64,000 nt of DNA from Litomosoides sigmodontis (taxonomy: Eukaryota > Nematoda > Chromadorea > Rhabditida > Onchocercidae): the NCBI GenBank assembly GCA_963070105.1, contig OY718808.1:4317738-4381737 (forward strand), read 5' to 3'. The position numbers and the translations under genes were made by a program. Of this stretch, positions 1-14,767 are shown piece by piece. Each line of letters starts with the position of its first letter. Position 1 is the stretch's first letter. The notes under the pieces were generated by a model, which was given only the letters and a program-made list of their open reading frames with translations, was not told where the DNA came from and did no database searches.

Positions 1-887
1 GCTGGTGCGCCCGGTACTTCTTGAATAACGAAACGAAATTTGGTTGCTTGTCCACTACAACCAATTTCAATAGCACCTCCCTGCAGTAAGCATATTGAAA
101 TATCATGAAAATGGTAATCAACCTTTTACAGCATTTCACATTCTCCACTTTTCTTAAACTTCAACAGTCATGATTTTGCAAGGATGTTTTATGAATGCAT
201 GTTTCACTTTTAATTCTCATTTTCCCTAAAAATTTTTTTAACTAATGTGGTATTAATTATGATGGCGAAAATTGAACAAAAGGACTTCATTATGGATCGC
301 AAGAATAAACATGGAGTTTTTCTCCCTGGATTTCATCTAGATTTCTTCTACAAATAAATAGTACCAAACCTGATTAGTGAAGTTTTGGGTTAAAAATCAA
401 CTTTAATCATCTTAAAATTAAAGTCCACTAGTTGATAGTCGATCATTTTAGGATAGGGGTTCAACATGGTTGAAAATCTGAGTCAGTACAAAACAGTAGA
501 AGATACAGTGTGTCATCCGGACTTCCTCATTGATCAATTATCACTTAGGATCACATGCTTGAGATTATCTTGATAACACACTTTGAAAAACAAAACAACA
601 CTTCCTCCTCTACTTAATAACGATATTAAAATCAAATAATGTTAGGCGTAGCATAAATGACAAACCTGTTTGTCAATTTTTAGTCGTACTGGTTGTCGTG
701 TCTTTTGAGCTACTTTAAGAGCAGCAATACTTTCCTCAGTAAGCTTAATCATCATAGCTGATTGACGAGACATCGAATCAACATCCATCTGCATCCGCAA
801 CACTGCCAAATCACCATTAGCAGGAGATGATGAATTAAACGGTGATCCCGTCCCAGCCATTCTGCTGTCAATTTTCTCGCTCATCAA
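1..887 (-). CDS. ELL-like RNA polymerase II elongation factor, N-terminal exons (partial)
   Basis: Two exons are visible: 887-666 (74 codons, phase 0) and 80-1, which runs off the window; the intron is 81-665 with GT...AG ends. The first exon begins MMSEKIDSRMAG and has a low-complexity start, then a segment with the core KLTEESIAALKVAQKTR. The second exon gives GGAIEIGCSGQATKFRF and then VIQEVPGAP. This order (a KLTE-x-x-I-x-AL helix, a short basic strand, a GxIxI strand, then FxFxI) matches the N-terminal ELL domain that binds the elongating polymerase in the super elongation complex. The match is from memory of the family and covers only about 100 residues. An alternative is an unrelated nuclear protein. 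Either the first or the second Met could be the start. The 3' part lies outside the window. Confidence 0.5.
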
Positions 888-2733
<1,846 letters not shown>

Positions 2734-5700
2734 CTGATAACTGAAAGGCATTGATTTGTGCGCCATTAATAAAGTGTATATTTTTTTCATTTTTAAATAA
2801 TTTCGCACATTTGTTTCCAATCTATCTCACTTTCTCACTACTTTCACGAGTAATGTATGCAGAAGACTACATATTATGAAGTTAACTGGAATAATAAAAG
2901 CAACCTGATTATACAAGTATCTGCCTACTGCGATATGTTAATCTAATAAATAGAGGTGCAGAGAAGAGGAAAGTAATTCCAAATGGAATAATAATCTTGG
3001 CAATTATTGCATTAAAAAAAACCCTCCTATCCTTTCCTTTCTTATTGTTTTAAATTGCTATCTTTGTTCCGATTCATCCCTTATCCTTTTCACACTTTCC
3101 AGAGTAATGCATAAAGAAGGTAAAAAAAGAAAAAAATTAATAGAAATGAATTGTTGTATTAAGTAAGGACAGGCTTAGTTCAAGACAGAAATAGAAGAGA
3201 AATTTCAAGCAGTAAACAAATGACAAGAATACGAAATTGAAATTCTTTTCCATAGCTCTCTAAAATGGTAGCTTATTTTTACAGTAACTTTCTGAAAAGC
3301 GCATTCATTCATTTATTTTTTTTTGCTTCTTTTTTTTGAATTGCTTAATGCAAAACAAATTTTCTTATTATTGTTAATGCTTCATTTTTTTTCTTTTCGA
3401 AAACACTAATTGCTTTTATTGCCAATCATTTTTTGCTAACATATTGGAGAATTTTCAAATATTCGTAAAATTCCTTTGTTTTGTCGAAAAAAAAAACCGG
3501 CAAAACATTTACAGAATGTGAAATGCTCCTGAAAAGGATAGCTGATTTTAACAAGCTAATAATAAAAATTTACTTTTCATTAGTTTCAACTAAAATACAT
3601 TCCTTTCATATTTTCATCATTAAAGCTCAATTTCAAATTAAAAAGTAAATTTTTATTATTAATATGCTTTTAGTTGCCATCAACTACATTTGAAATAAAA
3701 CTCCGAAATCAACAACTATTCACCTGAAATAAACTTCGAAACTTTAACGAATGCATATTATTCTTATATAGCGGATACTATCCAAGTGTCATATCAGAGT
3801 ACTGACGATACATGTATACTACATAACACGTACGTGATCAACTCTTGTTCCTTAAGACTATTATCAATCATGCTAATGTATGATCATAATATTGAAGGTA
3901 TTACTAGCGGCAATGAATTCTTTCACTACTACGCTTAACTGTTAAGCTTCATCGTTCAAGCCCACAGCATATCAAATCCTTGCCTAACAATACAAGAAGT
4001 ATATAAATTACAGTATTCTATCTCAAACTAAGATTGAAATTTCACACGTAATTAATTATTGTAAAGCTGAATAGTCTGCGCTGCCTTATGAATCTTTTTA
4101 AAGCTTTAATAATATTTTTATTACCAATCGCTTCTTCCTCATTTCTTGTTGAGTTTCAGTTTTGGTTACACTTAGCAAGACATCATTATTGGATGTCTGA
4201 ATTTTGAAACGACAAAAAATAGATAAATTGAAGTTTATTAGGTCAATTCACATAACTTCATGCCATAGGCATCTGTTTTTTTATTTGTTTTTATCAACAC
4301 TGAAATGTTTCAAGTTTCACATGTAATTAATTACGAAGAGACTGAGTAACCAGGAACTATTATTACACCTTCGACAGAAGTTATTTGACCCAATTATATG
4401 AAAATACAAACGGAAAGAATGACAGTCTCTCTCTCTCTCCCTTTGCATTGAAAAGAGAAGTATTAATGTACATATCATCTATTACAAATAAATGATTGAA
4501 ATTTTAAAAAAAAAATTTTGATCGCAAAAGAAAAGCAAAATTGAAGGAATGGTATTGCTATGAATTGACTGTGAAAAATCGAAACTACACCTATCAAGTC
4601 AATCATTCCTAATAAATCATCCAATTTAATAATTTTTTTGAATAATTCTTATTAATAGAAAGAATGTCTTCGTGCATTTTGACATTCAATCATTTTTATA
4701 TTTTCTATTAAAATATCACACGAAATTCTCAAAACTTGAATTGTACCTTTTTTTTCATCATAAAATCAAAGGCAGAGCGAGAGACAGAAGTGAGAGAGAA
4801 AAATAAGGAAGAGAAAAAAAGAACAAACATGATAAACATTAAAACGCATAAGTGTTGTAAGCTGTTTGTTTGTTTGTTCAACTTTTTTTTTCAATCAAAA
4901 AAGCATTCCACTTCATTTCTATTTCAGTTGCAAAAGGAAGTAGGCTTCTTTCAAAAGCTTCAATAGAGCAAACCATTTGGAAATGATCCTACTGGTCAGA
5001 TATTGTTGAAAAAGAACAAAAAAAAAAAGAAATGAATTAATCGAAAATCACAAACAATTCAATACGTTGAAGGGAGTTATTGAAAGATACTTTAGAGAGA
5101 TATGTTTGGTTATTATAAGAAAACACTGACTCATTTTGAATATTACCTTTCGTGACGAAATGAATAGCTGACGTTAGCTGACGTCATCATACACTTGACA
5201 CAAGTAGCTAGCTGTGTTCATCCATTTAATTGGCTAATAATTCTTTCACGTATTCATTTCTAACTAAAAAAATCGCTTTGAACATTAAAAAAAAAAAGTT
5301 TATTCAAGAAAAAGTTGAATTTAGCACCTACTCTTTCCAATAATAAAATTAAATTTTGAATATTCTAAAACATCATATCATTCATTCCTTTTTTTTTTGA
5401 TACTAAGGCACAATTTAATGAGAGCGATAAAAATATTTACTTTACTAAAACTATTGCCAACTTCTCCCTTTTCTCTCTCTTTCTCTCTTTCTTTTTCTCA
5501 ACAAATTCGCTCGGTATCGTTCTATATGATATGAAGACTAATGAAGGAAAAAAAAGCGAAAGAGCAATGCACCTGTCACACTCACTGCCCATAAACTATC
5601 TAAAGGATCAAAATTTATGAAATTGTCATTGTAGGCATAAATGAAAAATAGAAATGATCAAATCGGTCAATCAATAAACTAAATAATATATAAATTGATT

Positions 5701-7937
5701 TTAAAATAAAATAAAAAGATAAAAATTGATTTTAGCAAAATTGCATGAGAAAAAAATATAACGATGATGTCTTAAAATCCTTAGATTTTCATATTAATAG
5801 ATTATGATAAGATTCTTGTAATGAAGTTGATTTAATACCCTAGAGATAAGTGAATATCACGTCGTATTACTATTACTAAAACGTTCCAGTATAGACTTCA
5901 ATATAACGTACTCAACAATTTACATCCATCAATATCAGCTTAAAATTTTACATATGATTTGTGTTGTACAAAATTAAAGTTCTACCATTTTTTTAAAAAA
6001 TAAAATCCTGCCAACAAAATCTACATTCTATCATTCGATGAAATGATCTCACTTTGTTGCAACAGCTGGAAGCAAGATACTTTTTTTTTTTACTTTCAAA
6101 TTCATGAATACAAATTTGATTTCCACTAACTTTTCCTAGCTTTTGAAATTCAAGCTTAAATAATACAGTTTCAAAATTCATGTATATATATACAAGCATG
6201 CATGCCGGAAATATACACATCTACAGAGGAAAGATAGAGTGGAAAAAAGATTTTCCAACTAGTTTTATAGGAAAAAACAAATTCCGAATCGTCCGTTCTT
6301 TGGAATGTTTCAAGTTTAGCGTAACGAAATTTGAACCGCACTTGTAACTTACTTTGTTATAGTAACACTAATAATTATTGCTTAAAAAAAAAGGAGTCGT
6401 AAAATTGTCAAAAGTTTTCTGATAAAAAGGAATGAGTAAATATTCCAGAGAATATGGATTGGATATGAATGACTGTGGTACATCCCATAATAAATTAGAA
6501 GATGGGTAAAGCAAGTAAACGAGCGGGAAGTAATAGATGATGACCAGTAGGTAAGTATAGGTAATCAGATAGTATAATGATTGCATCTTTTTACATGTGC
6601 CCTTTACTTTATTCAAACGCATATATTTCGTCCCCATTCTTTACATTTATTTTTTTTTCAACTGAAAACAGTAATTTCACAATTCTCTTGTAACTTTCAC
6701 TTTAACTTTTTCAATAAACTAAATTATATACATATGCATTTACGGTGATGTTTTTCCAAATTGAAATTCAAAGCAGACGGATGATTGTTGTTGTTGTTAT
6801 TAGTATAGCCATTGTAGTTACTGATATATATTAGATACATTAAATATTATATATATATATACTAGATACGCTAATATATATTAAATTGAAGCATTACCTA
6901 GAAACACTAATACATACATATAAGTATTGCTTCAATTTAAGATGAAAACACATCAAAATATCTCAGAGTTAAACTATAATCTATACCACTGTATATTTTT
7001 TAAATGTCTGTTTCGCACTTGCAACATGCATTTAACCATCCGAACAGAAATATTGAATGGGTTAATTAGCTATTAGATAATTAGTCTCCACTCCTATCCC
7101 ACTATTATCAGCCTTTTCACCTCTCTATAACTGACGAAACAGAAAGTATGAACGATGGATGGCAATTATCGGTAATATTTCCTCTCTCCAACAAATTCTT
7201 ACTCTTTACATAGCATGATATGATAATGTTCCGATATTGCTGGCACACTATTGTTACAATTTTGATTTAACAATAATTCCACAAACAAAGCGTTTAAAAA
7301 GTGACGGAAGAGGCATATTGTTTAGCAAAGCTAAAATTGGGACTGCTTATAAATATTATCTACAAAATTAATTTTGTATTTATGCACAAAATGATTATGA
7401 TAAATTAACGTTATCTTAGAAAAGTATAATTTAAATAAATTCATATTCTTTTGAAAAATAATATTTTCTATAGTGAAAAATTGAGATCGCATTGGTGTAA
7501 TATAATTGTCATCCTTTTACTATTTTTCCTACTAAATTCATTCTCATACAATACCTTCATACTAGTTATCAAAATGAATTAATTAATATCTTCGATATAT
7601 TAACTATCGGAATGAAATAACAACCAACACCTATTAGTTTCGAAAAGCTCAACCATACAACCGTCGTTTTCATCTTACATCATTCTAATAAACAACATTA
7701 AACACAAATGATATACACATACTGTCATTACTCAAATCTTCACAAGCAACATTTCTGAGCAAATAATGAACTGATTTGAATGACAAAAAAAGAGCATAGA
7801 ACTTTCTGGAAAGAGAAATATAAATTTGTGATAGACACATAAACATATATTTCTCGTTTCATTATATTTATGAGTGTATATAAGCACTGAAATTTATTCA
7901 CAGAAAAAACTAATTGCATCTTTCCCTTCGCACATTT

Positions 7938-7939
<2 letters not shown>
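2734..7939. other. Long non-coding stretch
   Basis: About 5.2 kb of AT-rich DNA with poly-T/poly-A runs, short CT tracts (near 4425 and 5470) and no supported exon, RNA gene or transposon. A palindromic TGACGTCA (CRE-type) site at 5179-5186 sits beside a duplicated AGCTGACGT. Open frames here are short, without splice context or family motifs. Confidence 0.6.
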
Positions 7940-7996
<57 letters not shown>

Positions 7997-8008
7997 ACGC
8001 ACACAAAC
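7940..8008. repeat. (CA)n microsatellite
   Basis: About 33 CA units, slightly interrupted by an AT and a CG towards the 3' end. The Cys/Val frames across it are repeat artefacts. Confidence 0.95.
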
Positions 8009-9225
8009 ATTAATTAGTACAGAAAACGAAATTACTAATGAAAAAAAAATGGGCATAATAAGAGGAGTGATAAGAAGGGAGACGATATAATAAATAATGA
8101 TAACGATCAGTATAATGGCTAGGCTGTTAACAACGATCATAATTTTTACTTTGTCAATGACAACAATAATAATAGCAATTTTTCAAGATTTTTTTAAAAC
8201 AAAATAGAATGGGAATAAATTATCAGTAAATTCAGTGCTTATAAAACACGGTAAATATTTCGGAAAGTCAAACTTCGTCCACGTGTTTTCAGCTTTCCTA
8301 ACCATTAATAATTAATGTATTGCTTAAATACTCCAATAATTCGATATTTATTTAAACTGTGTAATGCTTTATAGAACTTTGCCCAGAAATATTCATTCTT
8401 TACCAGTCAAATGGGAAGTTTAAAACAAAATTGCACATTGAATTGTCATAAATTAGAATAAGAGAGAAAAGATTTTTAAAAATAATTACGAATTTGCTTT
8501 TATCAAACATAAATTGAAATTATTATTCATTTTCATTGTTAGCTAAAAAATTAAAATAAATAGTCTCTGGTTCAAACACACAATAAGTAAAATGAATGCG
8601 TCTCTTTCTTCTAAAGAACTTTCTAATTTTTTATGAAATTTTCAAATTTCAACTATACCAAATAGGGATGGGAACGAACTTATTTTAATTAATAAAAGGT
8701 TAATTGAATGACAACAATACAACCACACAACATTTTATATCATACACTTGATAAATTAATGTAAGCTTTGTCAGTCTCTTCAAACACTCCACGTTTGTGT
8801 AATATCAGACAATAATAACAAGCGATATGAGATGAAAGTAGAAATCTCACATTTTATAAAGAACTTAAAGCATAAAAAGATTTTCGGGAGAATTACAACG
8901 AAAGTAACACATGGAATTGGATTGTTAAATCATTTATCTCATCATACATTTACCAATTTTTAAACAGAAACTGGAATTTGAATTCCTTCTCGAGTAGTCG
9001 CACTTCTTCAAATCTAAACATTTGGTCTTTCAAGACTGCGAAATTAATTTAGGAAAAAAAGATAATAACACTTTATCTCTCCCTCTCTTCCTATCCCCTC
9101 TTCTCTCTCACTCCCATCATCAAATAGAATTATTATATGGATTAGTTATTATCAAACAGTCTTCTTGAGATAATGATTCTACCGTATTTGCACACTAAAC
9201 ATTTAACTGATATCTACGTTTTCTA
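8009..9225. other. Non-coding stretch
   Basis: AT-rich DNA between two dinucleotide arrays. No exon, RNA gene or repeat family is recognised. Confidence 0.6.

Positions 9226-9318
<93 letters not shown>
9226..9318. repeat. (TG)n microsatellite
   Basis: About 46 TG units with a single TA interruption near 9269. The His/Thr frame on the minus strand comes from the repeat. Confidence 0.95.
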
Positions 9319-9320
<2 letters not shown>

Positions 9321-12206
9321 AGCATCTCATCTATAGGTTTGTTGACTAAATTGTATTTTGACAAATAGAAAATAGAAATTAGTGGAATGCTCATAACTCA
9401 TAACATAAGTACCATCACATGATTTATTTGAAAAGGATCGAAGGGATGGTTGGTTTACCTGATAATCGGTTGATTAGTGGATTTATGCGATGTGTAAAAC
9501 AATGGATGATTATTCCAATGAAACACGCCAAGGAAAAGAAATAAGTGATAAATGACGCCGAAAAAGAAAAGGTTTTTACCTTTAAAGGCAAAAAAAATCA
9601 ATTAGAAATATTGGAATTTTTAATGATTTTAATTAACACACCTTAGTGACCATGTACTGACCACAATAACTAACTAATCGTTCAATCATACCACGCAAAA
9701 AATAATTTTATTTTAGTTCTATGGAATTCAACAATACGTTAATCAACAAAATACAAAACAAATAAAGGAGAAAAAAAAGAGTAACACCTATAATTGTATG
9801 ACGTTGCATGCAACAATGCTACCATATGATCATATCAATTTTTATCAGATAATGATAATAGCGATGTACAGCAGATTTATGTAAAAACTGAAAGAGTATG
9901 CTTATAAATAGATTTCATGACAGCTAACATCATAGATCTGTATCTATCATCATTTCCAACACTTCCGGAAGATTCTTCTAGCAAAATAATGTCTAAATTA
10001 TTACAGTATCGAGAAGCTTCATTCTAAGCTTTCTAAAGACTTATGTTGCAAAGATGCAATTCACCAAAACGATTGATAATAGTCTGCTTTTTTACAACAG
10101 TACATTGTCACACACTGATAATACTGATGTTGGTGATAGGATTATGTGGAAAAAAGAAAATTTTGCAGTCAAACGGCCTCATCACTTTTAATACACAATG
10201 AATTTCATCACATCCATTCGACAGTAGAGCTGATAAAAGATCAAAAAAGATTTAAAACAACTCGATTTTGACAAATGCATCTTCCATCAAACACTTTTTA
10301 ACCCTCTCTCTTTCTCCCTCTCTTTTCTGCTGCTCCTCTCCTTCCTCTTCCACTCTCATTTCATACTTTATGTTTTGTACTGATTATCAATCCCATCTTC
10401 AATTAATATTAGTTTTCAGTGATAGTAGATAGAATTTATTGTCATTACCGAATTTACGCAACCAATGAAATATGGCTACTAAAAATTAATTAGTAATTAT
10501 GTTTAATTACGAAATTATTTTGTTAAAACCGATAAGTAGTAATCAATATGATAGTCATAGTTTCAAAAAAATTTATGAAGAAAAAGATTTCATTTCTAAA
10601 TTTATGAAAAAGTTAGAATGTAATAATGTGTTCGATCAGAAAAACAAATATGGTTAATTCGTCGAAAGTTAAAAATCCTCTAAGGAAAAAAAATTTAGCG
10701 AATATTTCAATATGATTTAAAAAAAAAGCATCCATTGTTTCTTCAGGTTAAATTTTCATGAGAAATTGGGAGCATGAAATTACGGCGGTATAAATTTCAA
10801 AGGAATAAAAAAAGTTCCTCGTCTTTTTTTGCAGCGGTCATTTGGAAAAATGGATGGCATTTATCGTAAATTTAGAAGCAAGGAAATGTGAATGTGCAAA
10901 AAGAGTAATGAAATGAAAATTTTGATATTTGAACAATCTTATTGAAAATTAAAAACAAATTTAACAACAAAATGAGCAGAGAGGATGAAAGGGAAAAAAT
11001 GCTCAATTTTCCAACATTTTTTATATTGTAATTTGGATGATTCATATTAACAATTTGCAGACAAATGCAATAAATTCTTTTCTCCTACAAAATCTCTTAA
11101 TAATTAATATTTCGTCCAAATGTCTCTTTCTTTCTCCTTTTTTCTTTTCCTCTTTTCTTCTCTTTTGTTACAAAAATTAAAGTGTTATACGAAATATTCA
11201 TTTCATCCATTAAATGATTGCCACCACAGGCCTTTTTTTTTACTTCTTGTTCATAAACTATCATATAATGTGTGAAAAAGATCTAAATTTTCAAATTTTA
11301 TCTATATATAGCTATTAATTATGCATTTCAAAAAAAGAACAATTCATTTCAATTTCAATCAATTTAAAAAAATCGAAAAGAAGGAATTTTTGAAATTTAC
11401 AGAGAAAAATTTTATGTAGAAATAACGGGTTTTTTTTTCTTTTCTTCTTCCGCTTTCATTCATTTATTAACTAAAGTGAGAGAGAGGGAGAGAAAAAAAA
11501 AAGAAATTGTACACAGAGAAAGAAATATGTACACATAATAGAACGCTCAAGTAGTACAGTTTATGTGAAGTAGTAGGAATGCGGTGCTCTATCAAACAGT
11601 AAATTCATCAATTCTGAATGGTTAATTTAGTCAGACAAAATGAAATGTAATTTCCACATCGAAAAAGTATGAAAAGTGAAGAATGGATCAATCGTTCCAA
11701 TGTTTTTTTGTCAAATTCCGCTAAAGTATCACTTTTGTTCTAATCATATCCTTCCTCTCTCACTTTATCACTCATTCATCTAATACCAACACAAATAACA
11801 ACTGGTAATTTCCTCTCTTTTCGAATTTTTATTGTTAAATAAATTAGTTAGTGAAAAAGAAAAGAATGAAAATTACACTTTCGAAGAATTAAATTGGAGA
11901 GATGAAAAGAAAGAAAGAGAAAAAAAAAGGTGATAAATGTACAGTAATAAAATTGAGAGTTAGAATTAAAAAAAAAAAAAGTTATGAGAATGAGTTAATG
12001 AAATGGCAATAAATTATGCAAAAGTTTATTGAGTGAAAAGCGAGAAGACGAATGATAACAGTGATGGAAGGAGAGTGAATGATAAGAAGGAATTTGTGAT
12101 ATCATTAAATAATGTGATATTAATATTCAATTTTGCTTGCACATTTAATCTTTTCCGCTTCTCTTGCAAAAATGTTTTTGAAATATTTACACGTGAACAT
12201 TTGAAA
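9319..12206. other. Long non-coding stretch
   Basis: AT-rich DNA with purine- and pyrimidine-rich runs (for example near 10300, 11120 and 11480). No supported gene is seen. Confidence 0.6.
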
Positions 12207-12248
12207 GTGAGTGAGTGAGTGAGTGAGTGAGTGAGTGAGTGAGTGAGT
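12207..12248. repeat. (GAGT)n tetranucleotide repeat
   Basis: About ten perfect GAGT units. The reverse frame reads as a Thr-His-Ser-Leu repeat and is an artefact. Confidence 0.95.
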
Positions 12249-13150
12249 TGAGGATGCGATGAAAAGACGAGGAAAGCGGTGAATAGAAAAGAAACATTTC
12301 TGCACAATTTTTTTTTTCTCTGACCAGAAAATTCTACTTTTAGCATCTTTTAGAAGTTATTACTACAATTATTGAAATCATAGGGGGAAAGTTCGATTGC
12401 AGAGGAAGAGAAATTTTGACGTAAAATCTGTTAAATTTAATAGCTAAGCCATTGAAAAACCTCATCACTTAATGACGCTCCCCTACAATAACACTAATTG
12501 TTACTGTAAAATATTTGATGCAACAATCCTTCCACCACTCTCATCGCATAAAAAGGAAAAAAGTTACACATAGCATGCTAAAGCTAAAGCAACAACAAAA
12601 GTGTCAATGATTGCATTGAAAATAAGTTCTAACAAAAATTACGAAGTAAGTCTGCAAAACGTTCGATCACGCACGGAAAGAACGAAAAAAATGAAACGTG
12701 AGTTAGGGGAGAGCATTTAAGAAAATTACGCATCGTCGCATACGTCAACTGTATATTAGGATGATTAGGAAACGGATGCAGGAGAGGTTGAATATTTTAG
12801 TGTGAACTGAGAAAATCACAGAGATTGAAGTAGTAGATGGGATGGATAGGATTCAAGAGACAAGAGAAGCCTTCAATGATCAATGAATACGACGTTGAAA
12901 GTGGTTCGTTGGCTGAGGATCAGTTCGCGATTCTCGGAAACTTATCATTTGCTTTTCAATATGGAATTAGCCTGGTTGGAGGCGGGCGGGGGGAGAGCTA
13001 AATTAGGATAGTGACATGTATGACGGATTTTGATCACTCTTGAATTTTGATGTATGAATTATACATGCTGGGTTATCCACCGAAACACGAGTGGTTGAAG
13101 CAATAAGTTCTGTATTACATAGATGAAATATGCGTGACAGAATATAGTTC
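12249..13150. other. Presumed promoter region of the BTBD7-type gene
   Basis: About 900 bp directly upstream of the first coding exon, with a less AT-rich part from about 12650 and a G-rich GGCGGGCGGGGGG run near 12981. No TATA box or known operator can be assigned. Confidence 0.4.
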
Positions 13151-13161
13151 CGTTGTTTCAG
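13151..13161 (+). promoter_or_regulatory. Probable trans-splice (SL) acceptor of the BTBD7-type mRNA
   Basis: A GTTGTTTCAG acceptor lies 22 bases before the ATG with no upstream coding exon. In nematodes this usually marks spliced-leader addition, but a 5' UTR intron would look the same. Confidence 0.5.
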
Positions 13162-13183
13162 AAATCATGTTGGTGAAAAATCA

Positions 13184-14677
13184 ATGGGTGCACTGAGTAG
13201 TAGTGTTCGGAAGGAATCAATACCTGATTGGATTGCGCCAACCTCAACACGTAAAAGTGACAACGTTCAGCATAGTCGCTTGACGTCACTTGTCCGTAAC
13301 AGATGTTTCGCCGGGAAATTAGCAAATTTTCGCTGGCGACGAAAGGTATAAGTGCAATTTTCTAATGGAAATTATCTATAAAGTATGATTTTTTGTCAAA
13401 CGGCTAAAATAATAGACTCTTTATGATTGTTTTTATGAGTTAGAAAATTACACTGTGCGTTTTCGTCCTCCAGTTGTAGTTCCGTTGGGAAAGTTATTCG
13501 GAATTTACTCATAGTATTGGCTGCCAGCAATAAATTGAATGCATTTATTACGCGTACGATTAGTTTTTAACTGGAAAAGTTGTTGAGGAAATAGAGCGGA
13601 AATTTAAATTTGTTTTTTCGAAGATTATGTGGCATCAATTTCGTAGCATTTACGTTGTCCTCCTTTAACGGAGTAATTAAAAATCAGAAATGAAAATAGT
13701 CATACTTAACTGTTTTTACAGTATCGACAAATATCACGCGAGGATCAGCGTGCATTTTGTGATCTTATCAGTCACTGGACAAGTACTGAACTTGTTGCGT
13801 TGCTGGCGGAAATGGAAAGTGCATGTGGGGTGCGAGACTTGACTTTAAGGGCTGAGGAAGCGCGACCTAGTACATCTGTTCTAGCAACAGATCTGCTTAA
13901 TGCATGGAAAAATGAAGTAGTTTCTGATTGCGTTGTTTTACACAAGGTACCAATGACTTTGTTTTTCAATAATATTTGTAACGACAACTATTTTTGTTTA
14001 TGAAATTTTTGTTGCGTTTCATCTAAAATTCATCTTTTAGCAATTGCTTTCTGAATTCTGACTTTCTTATCAGTTTTAAATGTATGATTAAGTTTTAGAA
14101 CAAGTAAAAGGATGATTTAGTTTAGGAAATGTTTTGTAGAGTAATTAATAGATTTATCTTTTTCCTCTACTTTTTTATTCGTTGAGGTAATGAATATTAT
14201 GTTATCTATAAAAGCAGAAATAAGTAGTGACAAATCCATTTCTCTGCTTCACTAACTGTCGTCAGTGTTTCAATTCGCAGTTTTAGTACACCAGTGTATC
14301 ATTTTATAAAAATGCTAAATGCTGTATGTATGTTTTGATTAAATTTATTATCAGCTTATATCAGTGATTACAGGGATTCCGTTATGCTGCTCATTCTTTT
14401 ATACTTCGTGCACGCTGTCGTTATTTCTCTGATTTCTGGAATACACTGGTAACACAGCAATCAGATGATGCAAAGTTGCATATTCTGTTCATGGATAATA
14501 GCATATTACCAGAAACATTCCAAGCAATGCTGTATTATATTTATTCTGGTGAATACGATAAATCATTATGTTATTCCGATCGACAATCACTTAATGTCGT
14601 TTTACAAAGGTTTTAATTCAAATAAGTCAACCGAATGGCTTTGTTTTGTTATGAAGTTACTTAAAATGCTAGGGTTA

Positions 14678-14767
<90 letters not shown>

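Noticed and set aside
13270..13295. CRE-like TTGACGTCACTT
   Set aside because: It lies in the coding part of exon 1 of the BTBD7-type gene, so the codons explain it.
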